Shown: piece after piece, positions 43,747 through 50,554 of the stretch
How the letters are laid out: each line of letters starts with the position of its first letter
Numbering within the stretch: position 1 is the stretch's first letter
Origin: Rhodoferax sp. U11-2br
GTDB taxonomy: Bacteria > Pseudomonadota > Gammaproteobacteria > Burkholderiales > Burkholderiaceae_C
DNA: 64,000 bases
Assembly: GCF_018619435.1 (NCBI RefSeq)
Contig: NZ_JAHFZF010000014.1
Location: 39,473-103,472 of the forward strand
Direction of reading: 5' to 3'
Notes under the pieces: generated by a model
Told to the model about the DNA's origin: nothing
Seen by the model: only the letters and a program-made list of their open reading frames with translations
Databases searched by the model: none
Translations under genes and position numbers: made by a program

Positions 43747-45162
43747 ATGCAAACCAACTGCGCGCAAGCCAGCACATCCACTACCCCCGCAACCCATCGC
43801 GTCATTGAGCTTTTCGCTGGTGTCGGTGGTTTCCATTTCGGCCTGGAGCAAGCCAACCAGCAACGCCAAGCACGCGGCCTACCCCGTGCATTCAATGTTG
43901 TCTACGCCAATCAATGGGAACCCAAGGGAAAGCACCAGCACGCTGCCCGCGTTTATGAAGCACAGTTTGGGCTTGCACCCGTGTGCCGCGACATGATGCA
44001 AGTGTTGGATGACAGTGCGGAAATGGCACGCATACACGCCCTAGCCCCCACCATGGTGGTGGCGGGCTTTCCCTGCCAGGACTACAGCGTTGCCAAGCCC
44101 AGCGCCATGAGCGAGGGCATCGAGGGCAAAAAAGGGGTACTGTGGTGGGGCATACACCGCATGCTGCAGGCCCGCATTGCCGCTGGTCAGCCTGTGCAGC
44201 AGGTCTTGCTGGAGAACGTGGACCGCCTCATTAGCAGCCCGTCTGCCTGCCCTGGCCGCGACTTCGCCATCATCTTGGCAAGTCTGCAGTCCCTGGGCTA
44301 CGGCGTGTCGTGGCAGGTGGTCAACAGTGGCGAGTATGGGTTTGCTCAACGGCGCAAGCGGGTCTTTATCGTCGCGGTGCATCAAAGCACGGCGCAGTTC
44401 CAGCGCTTGAAGCAAGCAACCACGGGCGACCTGTCCGAGCTGCTGGTTGATGCAACGCCCTTGGCCCAGGCATTGCCGGTACAACTAGCCCATGCTGTTA
44501 CCAGCTTCGAGCTGAGCGGAGATGTCTATGCAGCCCAGGAGCGCTATCAAGCTGCCGATGGCGGCAAGTCACAGTTTGCGAACGCTGGCGTGTGCATTGG
44601 CGGGCGAGTCTACACCGGCAAGGTCCGTGCTGTCGAACTGCAGGACTTCACAGCGTTTACCGGGCAGGCCCTGCCGCTGACCTTGGGCGACGTAGTGGCC
44701 CAGACCCAGAGCGTGCCTGAGAGCTTCTACATCCCCGACGCATCAATTTCTCAGTGGGAATACGCCAAGGGTGCAAAGGCCGTCCCGCGCGTGAGCGCCA
44801 CCGGCTTCGCCTACAACTTCACCGAGGGGGCCATGGCCTTCCCCGATGCATTGGACCGGCCATCGCGCACCATCATCACGAGCGAGGGGGGAACCTCAGC
44901 CTCACGTACGAAGCACGTTGTGCGGGGTGCGAACGGTCGTCTGCGCCGCTTGGTGCCCGAAGAGCTTGAAGCCTTGAACGGATTCCCCCGAGGATTCACC
45001 CAATTGGACGGGGTGAACGACATCGCCCGCGCCCGTCTGATGGGCAACGCGCTGATAACGGGCGTGGTGGCCAGCATTGCTGCAGCCATGCTGGACGAGA
45101 CGCCCGCGCCTTCTGTTGAGATGGCTTCCCGGACCGGCCAAAGCCATTCGTTGCCTGACTAG
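43747..45162 (+). CDS. DNA (cytosine-5-)-methyltransferase, orphan
   Basis: A 471-aa C5 methyltransferase with GGAG before ATG 43747. Motif I ELFAGVGGFHFGLEQA (residues 21-36), motif IV VVAGFPCQDYSVAKPS with catalytic Cys 110, motif VI LLENVDRLI (about 154-162), motif VIII QRRKRVFIV, and the C-terminal motifs IX-X (RLLVPEELEALNGFP-like stretch, then ARLMGNALITGVVASIAAAM) are all present in the usual order. The target-recognition region spans roughly residues 230-370. No cognate endonuclease was recognised beside it. It could protect the element from host restriction or be half of a lost R-M system. Confidence 0.93.
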   Translation: MQTNCAQASTSTTPATHRVIELFAGVGGFHFGLEQANQQRQARGLPRAFNVVYANQWEPKGKHQHAARVYEAQFGLAPVCRDMMQVLDDSAEMARIHALAPTMVVAGFPCQDYSVAKPSAMSEGIEGKKGVLWWGIHRMLQARIAAGQPVQQVLLENVDRLISSPSACPGRDFAIILASLQSLGYGVSWQVVNSGEYGFAQRRKRVFIVAVHQSTAQFQRLKQATTGDLSELLVDATPLAQALPVQLAHAVTSFELSGDVYAAQERYQAADGGKSQFANAGVCIGGRVYTGKVRAVELQDFTAFTGQALPLTLGDVVAQTQSVPESFYIPDASISQWEYAKGAKAVPRVSATGFAYNFTEGAMAFPDALDRPSRTIITSEGGTSASRTKHVVRGANGRLRRLVPEELEALNGFPRGFTQLDGVNDIARARLMGNALITGVVASIAAAMLDETPAPSVEMASRTGQSHSLPD

Positions 45163-45195
45163 AGCATCTAAACCGCAAGCCTTTTGCCATTCACA

Positions 45196-45219
45196 GCACC
45201 CCTCAGGGTGCTTTTTTTT
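45196..45219 (+). terminator. Rho-independent terminator after the cytosine methyltransferase
   Basis: Stem GCACCC / GGGTGC with loop CTCA and a run of eight T, 34 nt after the stop codon. Confidence 0.85.
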
Positions 45220-45379
45220 AGTCAGAAGGAACCTTTATCACCGTGCAACTGCCACCTCGATCAGCTTTATTGGAGGGGACAGGCCGCTCGTCACCCAATT
45301 AGCAGTCGCAGAAATGCACATACGTGTGCAGCAATTTTGCACATGGATTTCAAAAAAAGTGGGGAGTAGAAATAGGAAA

Positions 45380-45411
45380 ACCCGCATAAAACCTAGGTTT
45401 CATGCGGGTTC
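45380..45411 (-). terminator. Hairpin terminator downstream of tRNA-Phe, supplied by the island
   Basis: AACCCGCAT and ATGCGGGTT arms around a loop that itself contains CCTAGG; followed on the minus strand by TTTTCCTATT. It replaces the native hairpin left at 30416-30443. Confidence 0.75.
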
Positions 45412-45416
45412 CAATA

Positions 45417-45492
45417 TGGTGGCCTGGGGCGGAATCGAACCACCGACACAAGGATTTTCAATCCTCTGCTCTACCGACTGAGCTACCGGGCC
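45417..45492 (-). tRNA. tRNA-Phe (GAA), reconstituted at the island right end
   Basis: A 76-nt cloverleaf on the minus strand: D-arm GCTCAGTCGGTAGAGC, anticodon loop TTGAAAA (GAA), T-arm GGTGG-TTCGATT-CCGCC, encoded CCA. Its 3' 49 nt are the right direct repeat of the island. The acceptor stem GGCCCGG / CCAGGCC contains one C-A mismatch (position 5 with 68), and the anticodon stem ends with a G-U pair. Confidence 0.93.
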
Positions 45493-45548
45493 TAAGCCTC
45501 ATAGTATAGCAGTTTGAATGCGCAGTTCTGGGCCAAGGCCTCAGATTT
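45493..45548 (-). promoter_or_regulatory. Probable tRNA-Phe promoter -10 element
   Basis: On the minus strand TATACT lies about 12 nt before the tRNA 5' end. A clear -35 hexamer at normal spacing was not found. Confidence 0.4.
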
Positions 45549-46229
45549 TCAGTTGCGTTTTGTACGCGACAGATTCACACCCAACTGTTTGAGCTTGCGG
45601 TAGAGGTGCGTGCGCTCCAGACCGGTCTTTTCCGCGACACGTGTCATGGAACCGTTCTCCTTGGTCAGATGGAATTCAAAGTAAGCCTTTTCGTACTCGT
45701 CACGACCTTCGCGCAAGGGTTTGTCGAGCATGAAATTCTGCGTTGACTGCGGACCGAGATCGGCCACCGCCTCATGATTTACACCCACGATCTCGCTGAC
45801 CTTGATCAGGCTGTCGACACGTGGGCTCATCAGACCGGGCAGTGGCGCAGCCTGCTTGCGTGGTGAGCCCCGCGCCAGGCCCTGCTCCACCGCTTTGAGA
45901 AGCTTCTGCAGGGTGATGGGTTTTTCAAGAAACGCCAACGCGCCGATACGTGTGGCTTCCACCGCTGTGTCGATGGTGGCGTGACCACTCATCATGATCA
46001 CCGGCATGGTCAGCGCACCGGTGGCAGACCACTCCTTGAGCAAGGTGACGCCGTCGGTATCAGGCATCCAGATGTCCAGAAGCACCAAGTCAGGTCGCTC
46101 ACGGTGCCGGGCAGCACGCGCTTGTGCAGCGTTTTCGGCCAATTCGACGGTATGTCCCTCGTCGTTGAGGATGTCACACAACAAATCACGAATCCCCAGT
46201 TCGTCATCCACCACCAAAATGTTTGCCAT
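45549..46229 (-). CDS. ntrX: NtrX-like response regulator lacking an AAA+ domain
   Basis: A 226-aa protein with an N-terminal receiver domain (VVDDELGIRDLL with the acidic pair, phosphorylatable Asp in DLVLLDIWMPDTDG, conserved Lys in LEKPITL) and a C-terminal Fis-type helix-turn-helix (MTRVAEKTGLERTHLYRKLK). The central sigma-54 AAA+ domain of classical NtrX is absent, leaving a linker of about 60 residues. It follows ntrY (40 nt gap) as the output of that histidine kinase. It presumably represses or modulates by DNA binding alone; targets in betaproteobacteria include respiration and nitrogen or redox functions, not shown here. Confidence 0.88.
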   Translation of the reverse strand: MANILVVDDELGIRDLLCDILNDEGHTVELAENAAQARAARHRERPDLVLLDIWMPDTDGVTLLKEWSATGALTMPVIMMSGHATIDTAVEATRIGALAFLEKPITLQKLLKAVEQGLARGSPRKQAAPLPGLMSPRVDSLIKVSEIVGVNHEAVADLGPQSTQNFMLDKPLREGRDEYEKAYFEFHLTKENGSMTRVAEKTGLERTHLYRKLKQLGVNLSRTKRN

Positions 46230-46269
46230 GTTGTGCCGTTTCCCTTAAATGTGCCTGCTTTGTGCAGCC

Positions 46270-48549
46270 TTACGTCGTCTGATGCGTCTGTGCGCGTTCC
46301 ACACTGAATGATAACGACACCTGGGCACCTAACACCTGCCCATCCTGCAGCCGATTGGTGATTTCGACCCGGGTACCGTGCTCGTCTGCTATCTTTTTCA
46401 CGACAGCCAGCCCCAGACCGGTGCCTTTGTCCTTGGTGGTGACATAGGGCTCGAAGGCACGTTTGAGGATGTGATCGGGAAAACCGGTGCCACTGTCCTG
46501 CACACTCAGACGCACACGCTGCGTGCCTGGCAACCATCGGGTTCGGAGCAGGACCGGGTGCTCCGGGCTGGCCCGGCCAGCACTGACTGTGGCGTCCTGT
46601 GCGTTTTGCAACAGGTTGTGCAGCACCTGGCGCAGCTGCTGAGGGTCACCCAGCACAGGGAGGCAGGCTGGGTCCAGCTCGGCAAGAATGGGAACCTGGG
46701 CGTGGTCAGGTGCATACAGGTTGAGCACCTCTTGCACCAGTGCATTGAGGTCAAGGGCTCTGAGTTCCGCCGCAGGCAAACGGGCGTAGTCACGAAACTC
46801 GTTGACCAGACGTTTCATGGCCTCCACCTGGTCAACAATGGTTTTGACAGACTTGGCCAACAGGGTCTGTTCTGTGGCGGCCAGCTTGCCGGTCAGCTTC
46901 ATCTCCAGGCGCTCTGCCGAGAGTTGGATCGGGGTCAAGGGGTTCTTGATTTCATGGGCCAGTCGCCGCGCCACCTCGCCCCAGGCCTGGGCGCGCTGGG
47001 CAGACACCACCTCAGAAATGTCGTCAAATACCAACAAATTTTGGTTGCTAGGCAGTTCGGCGCCACGTGCAATCAGGGTGATGGTGGTGTTGCTGGGGCG
47101 GCCCGTCGGGTCCAGACTGGTATTGCCCAGCTCGAACGACTGTTGCCAGTGGTCCAGGTTGCGCTCGCGGCCATAGGCCAGAAAAGCTTCGAACTGTTGC
47201 TGCACCGCTTGACCGAATGCTGCCAGCTCCTCGATGTCAACCAGGCGTCTTCCTTCGTAAACCGCCAGCGGCAGCTTCAGAATGCGGGTGGCACCTGGGT
47301 TGGACGAGACGATGGTTCCGTCCGGCGCCAACACCAGCACTCCGGTGGTCAGGTTGTCCAGGATGGTTTGCAAATGGGCTCGTGCTGCGTTGGTTTGCGC
47401 CATGCTGGTGTGCACCGCCTGGCGTGCCTCCAGCAGCTGCTGGGTCATGTCGGCAAAAGAGCGGGTCAGGCCATCGAGTTCATCCTTGCCGCGCAAGGAT
47501 GCCTTGGGCGAGAGGTCACCCGCAGCCACCTCACGCACACCATCAGCCAGCACCAGCAAGGGCCGGGCAATCTGGTTGCCCATCACCACCGCCAGCAACA
47601 CACCACCAAAAACCGCCATGAACAGGCTCAGCGTCAAGGTGCCGATGTACATACGACGCAGGCCTTCACGCGCCAGGGCCCGCTCCTGGTATTCGCGGTT
47701 GGCCTGGGTCACAGCCAACGCATTCTCCACCAGCGTGGTTGGCAAAACCTTGCCCGCCAACAAGTACCGCGCTTCGCCCAGCGTGCCCACCGCAGCACTG
47801 TTGATCAGCGCCAGAACCTTGATTCGTGCGGGTGTTGCACCGGGTACCAACCCCTCATCCAGGCCCTCGATCCAGGTGATGGCACGTTGACTGCGAGCGG
47901 CTCGAAACTGCTGAGGCGTGGGCATCTCCGGGGTCAACTGGTAGCGCGATTCACCCGCCGCAGCCACCAGACGTCCCGAGGCACGCCAGAGTTGCAGGTC
48001 ATCCGCCCCCATGGCGTCGCGTGCACGCTCCAGCGGCAGCGCCACCGTGACGTCAGCCTTGTCAGCCAGCTGGGCTGCTGCGGTGCGGGTTTTCCCCTCC
48101 AAGTCGGCAGACAAAGCCTCCAGCGTGGTGCGGCCCAGATTCAATCCTGCAGCCAGCGCGCCTTCAACTTCAACGTCAAACCAGCTCTCGATGGAGCGCG
48201 ACACAAACTGGTAAGACACCACATAAATCAGGACACCCGGCGCAAACCCGGCCAGTGCAAACACGGCGGCCAGCTTGACCAGCAAACGGCTACCGAACTT
48301 CTTTTGCCGCAAGCGCTTCACCAGCCGCCAGGCAATCCAGGCAATCGCCAGCAGCAGCAACACAGCTACCACCACATTGACGGCAAACAACACCTGGTAG
48401 TTGCGCTCGTACAAGACCCGGTTGCTGGTGGCTTGCGTCAATAAAAACATGAGCACCAAACCCACAGCTACCATGGCCGTCAGGCCAAAACCAATGGTCC
48501 AGCGCAGCGCCTTGGATTTTCTGGATGCCTCAGCGCCAGTGGCACTCAC
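46270..48549 (-). CDS. ntrY: NtrY-like sensor histidine kinase
   Basis: A 759-aa membrane kinase. Two N-terminal membrane helices (about residues 15-35 and 45-68) and a third (RLLVKLAAVFALAGFAPGVL) precede a periplasmic region. A membrane segment near residues 305-330 (LTLSLFMAVFGGVLLAVVMG) is followed by HAMP, a PAS-like domain (LTTGVLVLAPDGTIVSSNPG), then the kinase core: H-box RRLAHEIKNPLTPIQLSAER, N-box LHNLLQNAQDA, G1 DSGTGFPDHIL and G2 GTGLGLAVVKKI. It phosphorylates the adjacent NtrX-like regulator. The stop of the DUF4390 gene overlaps its start by 4 nt. Confidence 0.95.
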   Translation of the reverse strand: MSATGAEASRKSKALRWTIGFGLTAMVAVGLVLMFLLTQATSNRVLYERNYQVLFAVNVVVAVLLLLAIAWIAWRLVKRLRQKKFGSRLLVKLAAVFALAGFAPGVLIYVVSYQFVSRSIESWFDVEVEGALAAGLNLGRTTLEALSADLEGKTRTAAAQLADKADVTVALPLERARDAMGADDLQLWRASGRLVAAAGESRYQLTPEMPTPQQFRAARSQRAITWIEGLDEGLVPGATPARIKVLALINSAAVGTLGEARYLLAGKVLPTTLVENALAVTQANREYQERALAREGLRRMYIGTLTLSLFMAVFGGVLLAVVMGNQIARPLLVLADGVREVAAGDLSPKASLRGKDELDGLTRSFADMTQQLLEARQAVHTSMAQTNAARAHLQTILDNLTTGVLVLAPDGTIVSSNPGATRILKLPLAVYEGRRLVDIEELAAFGQAVQQQFEAFLAYGRERNLDHWQQSFELGNTSLDPTGRPSNTTITLIARGAELPSNQNLLVFDDISEVVSAQRAQAWGEVARRLAHEIKNPLTPIQLSAERLEMKLTGKLAATEQTLLAKSVKTIVDQVEAMKRLVNEFRDYARLPAAELRALDLNALVQEVLNLYAPDHAQVPILAELDPACLPVLGDPQQLRQVLHNLLQNAQDATVSAGRASPEHPVLLRTRWLPGTQRVRLSVQDSGTGFPDHILKRAFEPYVTTKDKGTGLGLAVVKKIADEHGTRVEITNRLQDGQVLGAQVSLSFSVERAQTHQTT

Positions 48550-49199
48550 TTGACACGCTCCAGGTCAAGTGGCTGCGACTGCCGCAGTTCGATCATCCAA
48601 TCTGACTGCCCCAGGGTGCCAATCTGCAGCGGCCGGGGCAGTTGTGAAGTGTCCAGTTCAAAGCTGAAATCCACCAGATATTTGTTCCCAGGCGGGAGGT
48701 CTTGCACCTCGGCGATCTTCCAGCGCGAGATACGGCGCACCACCGCCATGGCATCGTCCAGACTCTCAAAACTTTGACCCAGCGTGAGCCCTTGGGTGGT
48801 TTCGTTCATGTCGGCGGCACCGATGGTAAGTCGCCAGCGCCGTGTCAGGGGATGGTAGGCCAAACGCATACGCCGCTGCGCCGTGGCGATGGTCTTGCTG
48901 GTCCAATACCAGCGTTCGCGCAGCAGTTCGGACTGCGCCACAAAGTAGATGGGAATCCCTTTGTACAGCGCGTCTTCCACCACCACAGGCAGCTCAAACT
49001 TGAGCTGGACCGACAACAACAAGCTGCTGTCCGAGCGCTCCAGCGTCAAAGTCGGTCGACTGCCTGACTCTGCGGCACTGGCGTTTGCAGCGGCCGCAGG
49101 CGTCCACGCCTGCAGCCAACACAGCAGAACAGCCGCCAACAGCCCAGCCCAGCCGCTAGGCCGCTTGTTTGTCGAATAACGCGTAATAGAAGCCATCAT
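48546..49199 (-). CDS. DUF4390 secreted protein
   Basis: About 217 aa from ATG 49199 or 49196. A hydrophobic signal segment (GWAGLLAAVLLCWLQAWTPA) leads to a beta-rich region: LTLERSDSSLLLSVQLKFEL, VEDALYKGIPIYFVAQSELL, RERWYWTSKTIATAQRRMRL and KYLVDFSFELDTSQLPRPLQ. This is the DUF4390 pattern, found between rsmB and ntrY in betaproteobacteria. The start overlaps the end of rsmB by about 44 nt and the end overlaps ntrY by 4 nt, so four genes form one operon. Its location suggests a role in the signal sensed by NtrY; no function is known. Confidence 0.9.
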   Translation of the reverse strand: MMASITRYSTNKRPSGWAGLLAAVLLCWLQAWTPAAAANASAAESGSRPTLTLERSDSSLLLSVQLKFELPVVVEDALYKGIPIYFVAQSELLRERWYWTSKTIATAQRRMRLAYHPLTRRWRLTIGAADMNETTQGLTLGQSFESLDDAMAVVRRISRWKIAEVQDLPPGNKYLVDFSFELDTSQLPRPLQIGTLGQSDWMIELRQSQPLDLERVK

Positions 49200-50481
49200 G
49201 GTCACCGATGGGATTGTCGGCGGGTGTTGCCCCCTGTGGCGCACCGTGAGGCAACAAATGCCCCGGGGATCTCAGCATTTTGGCGTCACTGTGGTTGGCA
49301 AGAAACGCGGCCACCTGCTGCGCCCCTTCTTGGCGAAACACCGAGCAGGTGCAATACAGCAGTCGGCCACCCGGTTTCACCAGGGGCCACAGCGTGTGCA
49401 GCAAACGCGCCTGGATGGCGGCCAGTTGGGCAATGTCGGTCTGGCGCCGCAGCCAGCGGATGTCCGGATGCCTGCGAACAATGCCCGCAGCCGAGCAAGG
49501 GGCGTCCAGCAAAATCGCATCAAACGGGGAGCCGTCCCACCAGGCAGACACATCGGCGGCGTCTGCCGCGACCACCTCTGCCTGCAGGCCCAGGCGGTCC
49601 AGGGTCTGGTGGATACGTTCACAACGCAGCGGATCCACGTCCAGTGCGGTGACCTGGGCCGAACTCAGCTCCAGCAGATGGGCGGTTTTGCCACCGGGTG
49701 CGGCGCAGGCATCGAGCACCCGCAGTTCGTCCACCGGCATCAGACCGGACAACAACAGGGGGGCCGCCAGCTGTGCTGCGCTGTCCTGCACCGACACCCA
49801 GCCTTGCTCAAAACCGGGCAAGTGCTGCACTGCACAGGCACTGGCCAGCACCACACCATAGGCTCCGATCAGGCTGGCCGGGATGCCGACCTCAGACAGT
49901 TTTTCAAGATACTGGGCCGGTGTGCCCAGGCGGGCATTCACACGCAGCACCATGGGTGCGTGCTGGTCGGCCGCCGCCAGGATGGCTTGCCACTGGTCGG
50001 GCCAATCGGATTGCAGTTGCTTGATCCACCAAGCCGGATGGTTCCAGCGCGCCACCGGGTCCTGGTCCGTCTGCGCCACCAAGACCTCACGTTCACGCAC
50101 AAAACGCCGCAGGCAGGCATTCACAAAAGAGGCCTGGGCCTTGAGGGCAGGCGTGCGTTTGGCGCACTCCACCGTCTGGTTGACCAGCGTGAAGGCATCG
50201 TAGGAGGCGTCTTGTGGGCGCCACAACAAGGCCAGCGCGGTACACAACAAGGCATCCACGGCAGGCGGAGGGGTACGGGACGCCAGCAGCTTGCGCAGCG
50301 CCTGAGCACGCCCCAGAGAGCGCAGCACCTCAAAACTCAGCGCCTGGACACCGGGCCGCAGCGCAAGCGCCACCGCGGCCAAAGCAGTCGTCCCCGACTG
50401 CCCCTGCCGGATGGCCTGCAGCACCTGGGTGACCGCTTGTAGCTGGCGCCACAAAGGCAATCGCTGTTCGTCGTTCATCAC
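49156..50481 (-). CDS. rsmB: 16S rRNA (cytosine(967)-C(5))-methyltransferase RsmB
   Basis: Methylates C967 of 16S rRNA using AdoMet. The 441-aa protein has an N-terminal NusB-like helical domain (LRSLGRAQALRKLLASR, ECAKRTPALKAQASFVNAC) and a C-terminal Rossmann methyltransferase: LRVLDACAAPGGKTAHLLEL (AdoMet binding), VTALDVDPLRCERIH, FDAILLDAPCSAAGIVRRHP with the catalytic Cys of motif IV, and LLYCTCSVFRQEG containing the second conserved Cys. The start is ATG 50481 or 50478. The beginning lies about 20 nt from the rpoC terminator hairpin. Confidence 0.95.
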   Translation of the reverse strand: MMNDEQRLPLWRQLQAVTQVLQAIRQGQSGTTALAAVALALRPGVQALSFEVLRSLGRAQALRKLLASRTPPPAVDALLCTALALLWRPQDASYDAFTLVNQTVECAKRTPALKAQASFVNACLRRFVREREVLVAQTDQDPVARWNHPAWWIKQLQSDWPDQWQAILAAADQHAPMVLRVNARLGTPAQYLEKLSEVGIPASLIGAYGVVLASACAVQHLPGFEQGWVSVQDSAAQLAAPLLLSGLMPVDELRVLDACAAPGGKTAHLLELSSAQVTALDVDPLRCERIHQTLDRLGLQAEVVAADAADVSAWWDGSPFDAILLDAPCSAAGIVRRHPDIRWLRRQTDIAQLAAIQARLLHTLWPLVKPGGRLLYCTCSVFRQEGAQQVAAFLANHSDAKMLRSPGHLLPHGAPQGATPADNPIGDHDGFYYALFDKQAA

Positions 50482-50489
50482 ATTTCAGG

Positions 50490-50531
50490 TATAAAAAACG
50501 CCTCAGACCCTTATATATCGGGCGTGAGGCG
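50490..50531 (-). terminator. Terminator downstream of rpoC
   Basis: Stem CGCCTCA / TGAGGCG with an inner CCC/GGG pairing around TTATATATC; on the minus strand it is followed by GTTTTTTAT. Its inner part resembles the core of the dispersed palindromic repeats. Confidence 0.75.
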
Positions 50532-50554
50532 CTATATATTACAGAGCGTTGCGC

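Larger units (their letters stand above)
30500..45465. mobile_element. Integrative element inserted in tRNA-Phe (about 15 kb)
   Basis: Bounded by the 49-bp direct repeat of tRNA-Phe sequence, with a tyrosine integrase next to the left end. Cargo: dGTPase cassette, small proteins, type III-like R-M pair, an unknown 223-aa protein, a replication-relaxation-like protein and a cytosine methyltransferase. No relaxase, type IV secretion or coupling-protein gene was recognised, so it is at most mobilisable. The boundaries are clear; the classification is inference. Confidence 0.88.

Noticed and set aside
30000..46000. CRISPR array or retron in the defence island
   Set aside because: No set of regularly spaced repeats, no reverse transcriptase and no Cas-like protein was found.
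46378..48444. A 688-codon open frame on the plus strand
   Set aside because: Antisense to ntrY, low-complexity Gln/His/Arg composition, no motif.
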